A stretch of 64,000 nucleotides of DNA, taken from NCBI RefSeq assembly GCF_014522325.1, contig NZ_CP041983.1:992001-1056000 (forward strand), written 5' to 3'. Source of the DNA: Lactobacillus sp. PV012 (GTDB lineage: Bacteria; Bacillota; Bacilli; Lactobacillales; Lactobacillaceae). The notes beneath the pieces were generated by a model that saw only the letters and a program-made list of their open reading frames with translations, searched no databases and was not told the DNA's origin. Of the stretch, positions 36,102 to 47,436 are shown one piece after another. Position numbers and translations under genes: made by a program. How positions within the stretch are numbered: the first letter of the stretch is position 1; the number at the start of each line of letters is the position of its first letter.

Positions 36102-38462
36102 CTATCTAACTTGATAATTTGGTTTAATACCTTCCATGCCAATCATGGGATCAATTTTATGACTTTTAATTATATCAGCAGTCAAAATATAGTTTTCTTC
36201 TAGATTTTCAACAGTGCTTTTTACCTTATTACTAGAATCTTTTTTTATTTCTTCTAACCCCAAAGATCTTCTAATTTTGCTAGTTAATCCTGTAGCTCGA
36301 TCATTTCCAGGTGTCTCCAAAGCTTTTAAGTAAGCTCTTTTTTCTCCAATCATAACTAAATTCTTAGCTGCTCGAGTAATTCCAGTATATAAAAGGTTTC
36401 GTCTTAACATCATATAATTTTGCATGGTTAACGCCAAGATCACCAGTGGAAACTCAGACCCCTGTGACTTATGGATAGTAATTGCATACGCACGCGTGAT
36501 TTCACTTAAATCTCTTAAACTATAAGAGACTTCATGTCCATCAAAGTCTGCAACTACACAATCTTCTTTTTTATCCTCTTCTATTCCGATAATTTTTCCT
36601 ATCTGACCATTAAAGACATCCTTAGGGGTATTATTTTTTAATTGAAGAATCCGATCACCAATCCTAAAAGTTTCTCCGTGAGCTTCAATTTTCTTTCCAG
36701 TTAAATGCTCTTCATTGAGAACCCTCTGCAGTAAATCATTTAAAGCTGTAATACCACTCATTCCATTGTACATAGCTCCCAAAGTTTGGATATCGTCTTT
36801 ATTAAATTTGCTCATTGCCTTAGTAGTAATTTGTGCAATGGCCGACCCAATTTGATCAGGGGGACATGGAATAAAAGAATAATTATTAGTTTTACTAAAT
36901 AAAACCTCTGCTCCCTTTCCTTGGTTGATAGCATGCGCTAGTTTTACAATTGAGGAATTTTCACCTTGACGGTGAATTTGAGTTAACCGAGTAGTTGGGA
37001 AAGCCTGCGAGCTTATTAAATCGCCAAAAATATTTCCTGCTCCTACTGAAGGAAGTTGATCTTGATCTCCCACAAAAACAATTCTCTTAGTACTATCAAT
37101 TCCTTTTAAGAGTAACTTAAACAAAAACATGTCTACCATTGACATCTCATCAATGATCAACAATTCTCCATTTAACAAATTAACTTCTGAATACTCTTCA
37201 ATTTTATCTTCTAAGCCCACACCTAAAAGTCGATGAATAGTTTTTGCATTAATGCCTGTAACTTCCGCCATTCTTTTAGCTGCTCGTCCTGTAGGTGCAC
37301 TTAATAACACCGGTGGATCGTCACTATATAATGAAGCATGGGGGATTTTTTCTAAGTATTTTAAACTTAAAATAATTCCATTAATAATAGTGGTTTTCCC
37401 AGTACCAGGTCCCCCTGTTAAAAGCGAGATGGAATTATTTAAAGCATTTTTTATTGCACTTTTTTGAATTTCATCGTAGGAAATGTCTAATTCTTTTTCA
37501 ACCTTACTAATTACTTTTTCTAAAGTTTTATCGTCATACTCCTGAACTTCTGGCCTTGTTTTAATAATTCTTTTTAATTCGTCCGCAATTTCAGATTCAA
37601 CTTCATAAATTTTTTTAATCGCAATATTTGAATCTTCATCAACCACTATTTCTTCATTAAGAACCAAGGTCTTTAAACTGGCTTCAATTATTTCATAATC
37701 TTGTATTTGAATTAAGTCTGCTGCCTTTACTAAAAGTTCCTTAGCAGAAACATACGTATCTCCCTTTTCAGTCATTGCTTCTTGCAAGACATGCAATATT
37801 GCTCCTTCAATTCGCCGATGATCTGTTAGTGAGATTCCTAGCTCATGCCCTATTTTGTCTGCAGCCGCAAAGCTATATCCTCTTATACTACTTACTAATT
37901 GATAAGGATTTTCTTCAATCTTATTTAATGATTGACCTTCAAAAACCTTATAGATATTATTGGCTACTCTTTTGTTGAGACCAAATTTAGCTAACTTCAA
38001 GACCACTTCCGCATATGAATCCATTTGTTGCACACCTTGGCGCAATGTCTCTTTTTGCTTACTGGTTAAATCTAATGTAGAAATTTTAATTGGATTTTCC
38101 TTTAAAATTTCTAAGGCATTACTTCCCAATTCATCGATTATTTTTTGAGCAGCTTTTTTACCAATGCCAGGAAATTTTGTAGAGCTTAAATAATTTATTA
38201 AACTATCTTTTTCTCTTGGTAAAACTTGAGTATAATTCTCTACCTTAAACTGTTGGCCAAATTTAGGATGAACTACAATTTCACCTGTAAACTCATATTG
38301 GCTTTCTAACTGCATTTCACCGAAGGTTCCAGTTACCCGAATACTATCTTCAGAGTATCCTTCTAGCTTACCAACAATATCTACATCAAGAATTTTAAAA
38401 AGATTTTGGGTATTTTCATAAATAATATTATTAACTTTTCCGGTAAACTTACTTGTTCCCAT
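36102..38462 (-). CDS. recD2: ATP-dependent RecD2-like DNA helicase
   Basis: This 786-residue SF1B 5'-to-3' helicase is found in bacteria that use AddAB rather than RecBCD. It has an N-terminal OB fold, a helix-hairpin-helix region (FPGIGKKAAQKII), Walker A LTGGPGTGKTT (Lys356), DEMSMVD, and the late motif AITIHKSQGSEF. RecD2 limits fork reversal and supports DNA repair. It overlaps the upstream TPR gene by 14 bp. Confidence 0.96.
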   Translation of the reverse strand: MGTSKFTGKVNNIIYENTQNLFKILDVDIVGKLEGYSEDSIRVTGTFGEMQLESQYEFTGEIVVHPKFGQQFKVENYTQVLPREKDSLINYLSSTKFPGIGKKAAQKIIDELGSNALEILKENPIKISTLDLTSKQKETLRQGVQQMDSYAEVVLKLAKFGLNKRVANNIYKVFEGQSLNKIEENPYQLVSSIRGYSFAAADKIGHELGISLTDHRRIEGAILHVLQEAMTEKGDTYVSAKELLVKAADLIQIQDYEIIEASLKTLVLNEEIVVDEDSNIAIKKIYEVESEIADELKRIIKTRPEVQEYDDKTLEKVISKVEKELDISYDEIQKSAIKNALNNSISLLTGGPGTGKTTIINGIILSLKYLEKIPHASLYSDDPPVLLSAPTGRAAKRMAEVTGINAKTIHRLLGVGLEDKIEEYSEVNLLNGELLIIDEMSMVDMFLFKLLLKGIDSTKRIVFVGDQDQLPSVGAGNIFGDLISSQAFPTTRLTQIHRQGENSSIVKLAHAINQGKGAEVLFSKTNNYSFIPCPPDQIGSAIAQITTKAMSKFNKDDIQTLGAMYNGMSGITALNDLLQRVLNEEHLTGKKIEAHGETFRIGDRILQLKNNTPKDVFNGQIGKIIGIEEDKKEDCVVADFDGHEVSYSLRDLSEITRAYAITIHKSQGSEFPLVILALTMQNYMMLRRNLLYTGITRAAKNLVMIGEKRAYLKALETPGNDRATGLTSKIRRSLGLEEIKKDSSNKVKSTVENLEENYILTADIIKSHKIDPMIGMEGIKPNYQVR

Positions 38463-39093
38463 TTTTTCCTCTAATCAGTTTTAATAGACTTGCATATTGA
38501 GCATTTGCTTGCTTAAAATAGGTGGGATCTTTTTGCTTAGATAAATCAAAGTGTAAGTGTGCCTGCTCTAAATTCTCTTCAAGTAAAGTAAGGCCTAGTA
38601 AAAATTCAACCTTACTACTTCGATCCTGAGCTTCAATTTTTTCATAATTGGCTTTTGCCTGGTTTAAATCACCTAAACTGAGCCAAATATCCCCTAGTAA
38701 TTCTAAAGTACGCTTATCTTGCTTTCTTAAACTTAAAGCATACGCTAATGCCTTTTGATATTGACCCAATTTTAAAAATACTAAGGCTTTTTGATATATA
38801 GTTTCTTGAGTATTTTCTAATTGATTCAAAAGAGAGAGAGACTTATTAAAATCCCCCTCAAGATAATAACAAACTGCTAAATTATAAGCTAAATCTTGTG
38901 GCTTATCTACTACTGCACTAGCTTTTTGTAATAACTCTAAAGCCTGCGCAATTGAATTTTGATCAATTAAATAAGTTGATAATTGAAGATAATTGTCTAT
39001 ATTCTTTGAATCGTGATCTATTTTTTCAATTAATTGATGAATAGCTAAGTCTGTTTTTCCACTATCATACAAATCTGCAATTTTCTTATCCAT
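38449..39093 (-). CDS. TPR repeat protein
   Basis: This 214-residue protein consists of tandem tetratricopeptide repeats (about five, for example AQALELLQKASAVVDKPQDL and NQAKANYEKIEAQD). It has no enzyme motif, signal or membrane segment and is likely a cytoplasmic interaction scaffold. It lies between the histidine phosphatase (adjacent) and recD2 (overlapping), a common Lactobacillales order. The partner is unknown. Confidence 0.88.
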   Translation of the reverse strand: MDKKIADLYDSGKTDLAIHQLIEKIDHDSKNIDNYLQLSTYLIDQNSIAQALELLQKASAVVDKPQDLAYNLAVCYYLEGDFNKSLSLLNQLENTQETIYQKALVFLKLGQYQKALAYALSLRKQDKRTLELLGDIWLSLGDLNQAKANYEKIEAQDRSSKVEFLLGLTLLEENLEQAHLHFDLSKQKDPTYFKQANAQYASLLKLIRGKNGNK

Positions 39094-39759
39094 TTAAATT
39101 ACATCCCTCTGTGTAATAGTACGGTTTAAATACGAAGTTTCATTCCATAACTTTTCTTGGAAGCTCTTACCTTGATCATCAGTTTCTAAAATGGTTAAAC
39201 TGGTATTTGCTAAACCTCCTCGTTTCCGGATATCTGCAATAGAATATCCTTCTAAAGTTCTCGTTAAAGCACATAAAGCTGCCCCATGACTTACTAATAG
39301 AACTTTATCATCTTTATTAGGATATTTTTTCACAATATCAGCAATTAATTCTTTACCACGCTTTAACATGTGTTCAAAAGTTTCCCCATTAAATGCCGTG
39401 GGATCATATTTCTCTGGAATATAGCGAAAAGCTTTGATTTGTTCAGGGTACTTCGCTTCCGCATCAACAAATTTCATTCCTTCTAATTCTCCTAAATTAA
39501 ATTCTCTTAAACGTGAATCAATTTCCACAGGAGCGGAACTTTTCATATCTTTTTTCAAAGTAGTAGCGGTAGTCACTGCTCTTTGCAGAGGACTAGTATA
39601 AAAGGCTTGAAATTTAGTATCTTTTTCTTTTAAATATCTAGCTAATTTTGCAATATCTTTATAGCTTTCAGGAAGAAGTGGCGAGTTTCCATGCCCTCCT
39701 TGATATCTACCTTCCAAATTCCATTGCGTTTTACCATGTCTTACAAAATATAATTGCAT
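39094..39759 (-). CDS. Histidine phosphatase family protein (phosphoglycerate mutase-like)
   Basis: It contains the catalytic LYFVRHGKTQWNLEGR start (phospho-histidine in RHG), a central SPLQRAVTTA and the second histidine in VSHGAAL. The start at 39759 has GGAG nine bases upstream. An in-frame ATG at 39774 lies almost at the predicted transcription start (a TATAAT occurs at 39793-39788). Whether it is a phosphoglycerate mutase or, more likely, a small-molecule phosphatase cannot be told. Confidence 0.9.
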   Translation of the reverse strand: MQLYFVRHGKTQWNLEGRYQGGHGNSPLLPESYKDIAKLARYLKEKDTKFQAFYTSPLQRAVTTATTLKKDMKSSAPVEIDSRLREFNLGELEGMKFVDAEAKYPEQIKAFRYIPEKYDPTAFNGETFEHMLKRGKELIADIVKKYPNKDDKVLLVSHGAALCALTRTLEGYSIADIRKRGGLANTSLTILETDDQGKSFQEKLWNETSYLNRTITQRDVI

Positions 39760-39818
39760 TGTCTCATTCTCCATTCTCTTACTCTTAATTATAAGTTTTT
39801 AAATGAAAAATTAACAGA

Positions 39819-39857
39819 CAAAAAATGCTTACGATTTCAAAATCATAAGCATTTTTA
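39819..39857 (-). terminator. Terminator of the cysteine desulfurase-DUF1831-mnmA transcript
   Basis: AAAAATGCTTATGATTT and AAATCGTAAGCATTTTT pair over about 16 bp, followed by T residues on the minus strand. Confidence 0.88.
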
Positions 39858-39858
39858 A

Positions 39859-41339
<1,481 letters not shown>

Positions 41340-41393
41340 TTCAAATTCTCTTTCTTATATTATAACTTACATTTTGTAAGTGTCAACCTTATC

Positions 41394-42548
41394 TTATTTC
41401 GTTAAGCGCTCAGCCATCTTTACTACATCTTGAGCAAATTTTTTCACTTCTTCTTCAGTAGTAAAACGACCAAACGATACTCTAATTGATTCTTGGATTC
41501 TTGGTGACTCAGACCCATACATCGCTGTTAAAACATGTGAAGGAGTTAAGGAACCAGCTGTACATGCTGATCCACCTGAAATTGCATCTCCTGCTAAATC
41601 TAAATTAGTTAAAGCTGAATAAGTTCCGATTCCTTTTAATCTTAGATTTAAAACGTGGTGAGAAACCTTACCTTCTATACTTCCATTTAACTCATATTTA
41701 ACTCCCGCCTTATCCAATTCTTCTAAGATAAGACTTTGAAGTTTCTGATAGTGAGCTTGTAACTGTTGCTTATCTAATTTTTCCATTTCTTCAACAGCTA
41801 CTTTAAATCCAGCAATTGCAGGTACATTCTCAGTTCCCGGTCTTCGCTTAAGTTCTTGTTCTCCACCCAAAAGCAGTTGAGAAATATTTACTCCATCTTT
41901 TTCATATAAGAAGCCTAAAAATTTTGGCCCGTATATTTTATGAGCAGAAGTTGATAGAAGATCAATATTCATCTTTTTAACATCAATCTCAATATTCCCA
42001 TACCCTTGCACATTATCTACATGAAAATAAGCATTAGAATCCTTTACTATTTTACCAATTTCTTCAATTGGCATAATACTTCCTACTTCATTATTTACTG
42101 CCATAATTGACACTAAGATAGTATCATCCGTTAACTCCTGCGCTAATTGCTTTAAGGAAATATGCCCACTAGTATCTACATCAAGATATACTACTTCATA
42201 TCCTTCTTTTTCTAACTGTTTCATTGGATTTAAAACAGAGGGGTGTTCACTTTTGGTAGTAATGATTTTTTTACCAATTTCTTTACGTGCATGAGCTGTT
42301 CCAAAAATTGCAGTATTGTTACTTTCAGAACCACCAGATGTAAAGATAATTTCCTTTGGTTGGGCATTAATTGACTTGGCTAAAACTTCACGCGATTGTT
42401 CAACAACATGTCGAGCTTTTCGGCCAAAAGTATGTTGACTTGAAGCATTACCAAAATCATTTGCCATTTCTTGACTAATTACTTTCACTACCTCTGGTGC
42501 CATTGGCGTAGTAGCTGCATTATCTAAATAGATTAATTTATTATCCAT
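41394..42548 (-). CDS. Cysteine desulfurase (NifS/IscS family)
   Basis: This PLP enzyme moves sulfur from cysteine to an active-site cysteine. At 384 residues it has the PLP lysine Lys204 in STSAHKIYGPK and the persulfide Cys329 in GGSACTAGS. It is followed by DUF1831 and mnmA on one transcript, so it likely serves tRNA thiolation. It has its own promoter candidate (42572-42600). Confidence 0.96.
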   Translation of the reverse strand: MDNKLIYLDNAATTPMAPEVVKVISQEMANDFGNASSQHTFGRKARHVVEQSREVLAKSINAQPKEIIFTSGGSESNNTAIFGTAHARKEIGKKIITTKSEHPSVLNPMKQLEKEGYEVVYLDVDTSGHISLKQLAQELTDDTILVSIMAVNNEVGSIMPIEEIGKIVKDSNAYFHVDNVQGYGNIEIDVKKMNIDLLSTSAHKIYGPKFLGFLYEKDGVNISQLLLGGEQELKRRPGTENVPAIAGFKVAVEEMEKLDKQQLQAHYQKLQSLILEELDKAGVKYELNGSIEGKVSHHVLNLRLKGIGTYSALTNLDLAGDAISGGSACTAGSLTPSHVLTAMYGSESPRIQESIRVSFGRFTTEEEVKKFAQDVVKMAERLTK

Positions 42549-42571
42549 TATTGTATTGCCATCCCCTATAA

Positions 42572-42600
42572 TTAATATTCTTATCTTTGGTAAGTATCAA
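42572..42600 (-). promoter_or_regulatory. Promoter of the cysteine desulfurase operon
   Basis: TTGATA (42600-42595) and TATTAA (42577-42572) are separated by 17 bp on the minus strand, behind the mtnN terminator. Confidence 0.55.
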
Positions 42601-42621
42601 GTGGCTTGTACTATTTTAACA

Positions 42622-42655
42622 CAAAAAAATAAGCTAAGACTACTTAGCTTACTTT
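42622..42655 (-). terminator. Terminator of the ileS-to-mtnN gene run
   Basis: TAAGCTAAG and CTTAGCTTA form a nine-bp stem with a four-base loop, followed by seven T residues on the minus strand. Confidence 0.9.
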
Positions 42656-42662
42656 TCTTGAC

Positions 42663-43358
42663 TTAGACTTTTGTTTCCAAATATTTTGAAATTGTTTCAG
42701 CTGCTTTCTGACCTACTTCTTTAACAAAAATATCAAAATCTTCTCCAGCACTGTCATCCCCGTTATCAGAAATTGCTCTTAGAGCAATTAATGGAACGGC
42801 AAAATGATTAGCAACTTGTGCAAAAGCTGCCCCTTCCATTTCAACACCTAATGCAGTGGGAAACATTTCTTGAATAGCATCTTTTTGTTTTTTCGAAGCA
42901 ATAAATGAATCTCCAGTTACAATTAGCCCTTCTTTAAAATCAATACCTTCATTTTTTAAAAAGTCTGCGAATTTTTTCCTGGCCTCACTATTTAATTCAT
43001 ACTTTGCAGGTTCTTGAGGAATTTGTCCCTCTACATAATCTCCTGCCAAAGTATTATGAGCATCATGATAGGTAAAAGCAGTTGGTAAAACCAAATCTTT
43101 TTGATGAATATCTCTTTGAAGTGCTCCAGCCGATCCTGTCATAAAAATTAAATTTATTTTTTCTTTTGTCAGCAAGCTAGTCAAATTCATTGCTGCATTT
43201 ACTTTTCCAATGCCACTAAGTCCCAAATAAATCTCATTTCCATTCACAGAAAAGTGTTCGAATTCAGCTGATCCGAACACCTTTTTTTCTGAATGTGGGA
43301 AATGTTGATGATAATATTCAGCTTCTTGTGCCATTGGCACAATGATTGCAATTTTCAT
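42663..43358 (-). CDS. mtnN: 5'-methylthioadenosine/S-adenosylhomocysteine nucleosidase
   Basis: It hydrolyses MTA and SAH to adenine plus the thioribose. At 231 residues it shows KIAIIVPMAQEAE at the start, GSAGAL near residue 75, and GVEMEGAAFAQVA with the substrate-binding Met-Glu and the catalytic Asp in RAISDNGDD. It is the last gene of the ileS-to-mtnN run, 15 bp after the small tail-anchored gene. Confidence 0.96.
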   Translation of the reverse strand: MKIAIIVPMAQEAEYYHQHFPHSEKKVFGSAEFEHFSVNGNEIYLGLSGIGKVNAAMNLTSLLTKEKINLIFMTGSAGALQRDIHQKDLVLPTAFTYHDAHNTLAGDYVEGQIPQEPAKYELNSEARKKFADFLKNEGIDFKEGLIVTGDSFIASKKQKDAIQEMFPTALGVEMEGAAFAQVANHFAVPLIALRAISDNGDDSAGEDFDIFVKEVGQKAAETISKYLETKV

Positions 43359-43373
43359 AGTTAAATTTCCTCA

Positions 43374-43649
43374 TTATAATTTAAATAAAGCTATCAAAAC
43401 TAAAATAATTAACCCCAAAACAATTAAAATTGCCCAATTTAGTCTTTTTTTTAATCGATCTCTCTTTTCATCAACTGTTATTTGCTTCTCAGCATCTACA
43501 CTATCTGAAAAAAATGTTTTATTTTCAGGGACATCAGTTTCATTTTCTGCTTCATCTTTTGGTTTTGATGTCTTAAAAAAGCTATGCCATAAATTCTTAA
43601 ATTTCTTTTGTCTTTGCTTTTTGCGGTAATCTTTTCTTGTTTCCACCAT
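43374..43649 (-). CDS. Small hypothetical protein with a C-terminal membrane helix
   Basis: This 91-residue protein has a strongly basic start (ETRKDYRKKQRQKKFKNL), an acidic middle and one hydrophobic helix at about 72-90, then a short FKL end, so it looks tail-anchored or single-pass. It has no recognised family. It is tightly packed between the Nudix gene (3 bp) and mtnN (15 bp), suggesting co-expression rather than chance. Confidence 0.72.
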   Translation of the reverse strand: MVETRKDYRKKQRQKKFKNLWHSFFKTSKPKDEAENETDVPENKTFFSDSVDAEKQITVDEKRDRLKKRLNWAILIVLGLIILVLIALFKL

Positions 43650-43652
43650 TTT

Positions 43653-44207
43653 TTATTCTTTTCCTGATAAAAGCATATTTTCCCAAAAAGTAATTGCCAT
43701 TATTGTTTTAGCATCTACAATTTTTCCTTCTATCATTAAAGTTTTTAATTCTGCTAGTGAATACCACTTATGAGTTAAAAATTCATCTTCATCCAAATCT
43801 CGCTTATGCTCTAATTTGGTTAAAGTATCACAATAGAAAAGATAAATTTTTTCATCACAAAAACCTGGTGAAGTATAAAACTCACTTACCTTTTCCCAAT
43901 AATCCGCCTTATAGCCACCTTCTTCATTCAATTCCCTTTTCATTGCATCTAAAGGGGAGGCATCTGTTGGATCAATTAATCCAGCCGGAATTTCTAAGGT
44001 AACCTGCTTAATTGGTTCACGCCACTGTGCAACTAAAAGCATTTCTTTTTTTTCATTAATTGCAATTGCTGCACTAGCATCAGGATGCTTTACTACTTCC
44101 CGAGTTGCCGTTTTTCCATTAGGTAGACTAACAGTTTCTACATTTAAATCAATAAGTCTACCTTCAAAAATAGATTTATTGGAAATTTCGGTCTCTTTTA
44201 GGTCCAT
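43653..44207 (-). CDS. nudF: Nudix hydrolase, ADP-ribose pyrophosphatase type
   Basis: This 184-residue protein is of the NudF/ADP-ribose pyrophosphatase type, with EIPAGLIDPTD then MKRELNEEGGYKAD. The core REL-EE-G metal-binding part of the Nudix box is intact. The upstream Glu of the G-x5-E-x7-RE pattern is replaced by Asp/Ala, or displaced by one extra residue. The family cleaves ADP-ribose to AMP and ribose 5-phosphate. Confidence 0.9.
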   Translation of the reverse strand: MDLKETEISNKSIFEGRLIDLNVETVSLPNGKTATREVVKHPDASAAIAINEKKEMLLVAQWREPIKQVTLEIPAGLIDPTDASPLDAMKRELNEEGGYKADYWEKVSEFYTSPGFCDEKIYLFYCDTLTKLEHKRDLDEDEFLTHKWYSLAELKTLMIEGKIVDAKTIMAITFWENMLLSGKE

Positions 44208-44211
44208 TTAA

Positions 44212-44433
44212 TTACTCCCTTATGGCATTTTTATCAACATATACATTGATACATTGCAATCCTTTTTTTCCTTGAGCTAATTGATATTTTACTCTTTGAC
44301 CAACTTGAAGTCTTTTATAACCATCATCTTTAATAGATTTATAAAAAACAAAATAAGAAGATCCAGTTAAATCATCCTCAATAAATCCAAAAGCTGAATT
44401 TGCATCAAATTGTTTTACTGTACCTGTACGCAT
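44212..44433 (-). CDS. Cold-shock-domain-like small protein
   Basis: This 73-residue protein has the beginning of a cold-shock domain (GTVKQFDANSAFGFIEDD, RNP1-like). RNP2 is altered to YFVFYKSI where VFVHFSAI is usual, and the C-terminal half is basic. It probably binds single-stranded nucleic acid. It ends four bases before the Nudix gene and is directly downstream of ileS. Confidence 0.75.
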   Translation of the reverse strand: MRTGTVKQFDANSAFGFIEDDLTGSSYFVFYKSIKDDGYKRLQVGQRVKYQLAQGKKGLQCINVYVDKNAIRE

Positions 44434-47219
44434 TATTTATCAAAACCCTCTTCCGCTGCTTGTGGGAAATTTTTCTCAACGATTTCTGCACATCTTGCAC
44501 ATAATTCTGGGAAACGTGGATCACTACCAACATCAGTGGTGATGCGACGGCATCTTTCACATACTTTGCCTTCTGCTGGTTCGACTACAATTGAACCACT
44601 TTCATATTTTGGTGCATCTGCTGGAGCTGGAGCATCTGAAATTGTTAATTCAGAGACAATCAAAATTTGACGGAGATTCCCCTTTAATTTCTTCAATAAC
44701 TCAGCAGTTTCTTTAGTTGGATATAAAGTTACATGAGCTTCAAAAGATTTACCAATAATCTTATCTGCTCTTGCTACTTCTAAAGCCTTCAATACATCTG
44801 CTCTGACACGCATAAAGGCATTCCAATCTTCCAAAATTTCACTTTCATTAGCAAAGTGTGCAACTTCTGGCATTTCGGCTAATTGAACGTAATCTTCAGG
44901 TTCTTTTAAATATCCCCAAACTTCTTCCATTGTATGAGGCAAAATTGGGGTCAAAAGTTTTGTCAATTTAACCAAAACATCATAAATTACTGTTTGCATA
45001 GAGCGACGCGTTTCGCTGTTTTCAGGATCAATGTAAAGAATATCTTTCGCAAAGTCAAGATAAAAGGCTGATAAATCATTGGAAATAAAACTAAACACCT
45101 TTTTATAAACTGTGTTAAAGTCAAAGTTTTCATATGCTTTAAGACATGCTTCAATTAATTTGTTTAATTTAACCTCTAAATATTGATCTACACCAGACAT
45201 ATCTGGATAAGCAATTGCATTTTCCTTTGGATCAAAATCTGAAGTATTTGCCAACATATAGCGCATAGTATTTCTAATCTTTCGGTAGCTTTCAGCTGCT
45301 TGACGCAAAATATCTTGTGAAACTGCTACATCAGAAGTTGTATCTGCCCCTGCTACCCAAAGACGAATAATTTCTGCACCCATTTGCTTGATAACATCAT
45401 TTGGTGAAATTACATTACCCAATGACTTAGACATTTTATGGCCTTTATCATCTAAAACAAATCCTTGAGAAAGAATCTTCTTATATGGTGCCTTCCCAGT
45501 AGTTGCAACTGAAGTGATTAAGCTTGAGTTAAACCAGCCACGATATTGGTCACTACCTTCTAAGTATAAATCAGCAGGTGCCTTGAGGTCTGGACGTTGA
45601 TCCATTACTGCTGACCAAGAACTTCCTGAGTCAAACCATACATCAAGGATATCTGTTTCCTTAGTAAACTTTCCATTTGGTGAATGTTCGGAAGTAAATC
45701 CTTCAGGTAACAATTCTTTTGCACTCTTCTTAAACCAAGCATTTGAGCCTTCTTTTTCAAAGATATCAGCTACATGGTTAATTGTTTCTTTAGTTACAAT
45801 TGGTGTGCCATCTTCGGCATAAAAGATTGGTAATGGAACTCCCCAAGCACGTTGACGTGAAATTACCCAATCTCCACGATCCTTAATCATATTGTAAAGA
45901 CGAGTTTTACCCCAACTTGGTGAGAAGCTAGCGTTTTCGATTTCATCCAAGATTTGTTGTCTAAATGGTTCAATTGAGGCAAACCATTGAGTTGTAGCAC
46001 GGAAAATAAGTGGCTTCTTAGTTCTCCAATCATGAGGATAGGAGTGAGTAAATACTTTAAGTTTTAATAAAGATCCGTTATCCTTTAACTTTTCTACCAT
46101 TAACTTATCTACATCTTGGTAAAACATCCCTTCAAGTTCTGGGACCTCGTCGGTATATTTTCCTTGTGAATCCACTGGACTAAAGACAGGTAGATGATAT
46201 TTTTGACCTACATTAAAGTCGTCTTCACCAAAACCAGGAGCTGTATGAACTAATCCAGTACCATCATCTAAAGTAACATGGAATCCCTCAATTACAAGAC
46301 TTTCTCTGTCATCGTAAAGGGGATGCTTAGCAGTCATATATTCCATGTCTGCTCCCTTTAAAGTCTTAACAACTTCGTAGTTCTCCCAACCAATTTCTTG
46401 GGCAACTTGATCTAACAATCCGGTTGCTACTACAAATTGTTTATCCCCCACTTTAACTACTGAATATTCAAAAGTTGGGTTAACAGCAATTGCTTCATTA
46501 GCTGGAATTGTCCATGGAGTTGTAGTCCAAATTACAAAATAAGTATTTTGTTCATCTAATAAGCCTTTACCATCTTTAACAGGGAAAGCCACAAAGATTG
46601 AATTTGCTTCAACATCTTTATATTCCACTTCTGCTTCTGCCAAAGTTGATTCTGATGACCAGGACCAATAAACAGGTTTCTTACCCTTATAGATGTATCC
46701 TTTATCAAACATTTCACCAAATACACGAATTTCAGCAGCTTCGAATTCTGGTTGAAGTGTGATATACGGATGTTCCCAATCCCCCATTACACCTAAGCGT
46801 TTAAAATCAGCTTTTTGTTTTTCGATCTGAGACATCGCATAATCATAACAGAGTTGACGATATTCAGCCATCGACATTTCTTTACGCTTAATGCCTTTCT
46901 TCGCTAATTGCTGTTCAATAGGTAAACCATGTGTATCCCAACCTGGTACATAAGGAGCATAAAAGCCGCTCATATTTTTATAACGGACGATAATATCTTT
47001 AGAGATTTTGTTCATGGAGTGTCCCATATGGATATTACCATTAGCAAATGGAGGACCATCATGTAGATCAAATCTTGGCTTACCCTCATTTAGTTTTAGT
47101 CTTTTTTCATATAATTTATTGTCTTCCCATTCTTTTTGCCATTGTGCTTCACGAACGGGAAGATTACCACGCATTTTGAATTTAGTCTTTCCCAAATTCA
47201 AAGTATCTTTCATTTTCAT
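44433..47219 (-). CDS. ileS: Isoleucyl-tRNA synthetase
   Basis: This class I synthetase of 928 residues has the HIGH-type motif as NGNIHMGHS near residue 60, KMSKS in [10 protein letters not shown] near 595, the editing domain between, and a C-terminal zinc-binding CERCRR and CARCAE. The start at 47219 has GGGAG seven bases upstream. It is controlled by a T-box leader. Confidence 0.98.
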   Translation of the reverse strand: MKMKDTLNLGKTKFKMRGNLPVREAQWQKEWEDNKLYEKRLKLNEGKPRFDLHDGPPFANGNIHMGHSMNKISKDIIVRYKNMSGFYAPYVPGWDTHGLPIEQQLAKKGIKRKEMSMAEYRQLCYDYAMSQIEKQKADFKRLGVMGDWEHPYITLQPEFEAAEIRVFGEMFDKGYIYKGKKPVYWSWSSESTLAEAEVEYKDVEANSIFVAFPVKDGKGLLDEQNTYFVIWTTTPWTIPANEAIAVNPTFEYSVVKVGDKQFVVATGLLDQVAQEIGWENYEVVKTLKGADMEYMTAKHPLYDDRESLVIEGFHVTLDDGTGLVHTAPGFGEDDFNVGQKYHLPVFSPVDSQGKYTDEVPELEGMFYQDVDKLMVEKLKDNGSLLKLKVFTHSYPHDWRTKKPLIFRATTQWFASIEPFRQQILDEIENASFSPSWGKTRLYNMIKDRGDWVISRQRAWGVPLPIFYAEDGTPIVTKETINHVADIFEKEGSNAWFKKSAKELLPEGFTSEHSPNGKFTKETDILDVWFDSGSSWSAVMDQRPDLKAPADLYLEGSDQYRGWFNSSLITSVATTGKAPYKKILSQGFVLDDKGHKMSKSLGNVISPNDVIKQMGAEIIRLWVAGADTTSDVAVSQDILRQAAESYRKIRNTMRYMLANTSDFDPKENAIAYPDMSGVDQYLEVKLNKLIEACLKAYENFDFNTVYKKVFSFISNDLSAFYLDFAKDILYIDPENSETRRSMQTVIYDVLVKLTKLLTPILPHTMEEVWGYLKEPEDYVQLAEMPEVAHFANESEILEDWNAFMRVRADVLKALEVARADKIIGKSFEAHVTLYPTKETAELLKKLKGNLRQILIVSELTISDAPAPADAPKYESGSIVVEPAEGKVCERCRRITTDVGSDPRFPELCARCAEIVEKNFPQAAEEGFDK

Positions 47220-47237
47220 AAAATTCTCCCTTCTAAC

Positions 47238-47410
47238 AAAAAAACTTCACCCAACTATAGGGCGAAGTTTCTTCGTGGTACCACCTAATTTGAACATTTC
47301 TGTTCCACTTAAGTTCCCATTTAACGCATGGGAAAACGCACTAATCTATCGGCAGCTGATCAACTTTCAATTATGTTAGCCTCTCACCCTCACTAACTCG
47401 CTGTGGTCAT
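47238..47410 (-). ncRNA. T-box riboswitch (isoleucine) of ileS
   Basis: The minus-strand leader contains the conserved T-box AGGTGGTACCACG (47286-47274). It also has a terminator of 11 bp (AAACTTCGCCC with GGGTGAAGTTT, 47270-47242) and a following T-run. Upstream is a stem-I region with an ATC at 47360-47358, which is the expected Ile specifier. Uncharged tRNA-Ile should favour the antiterminator and ileS expression. The specifier is assigned by eye. Confidence 0.9.
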
Positions 47411-47436
47411 TTACTTGTTTTACTGTCAATTAGTTA

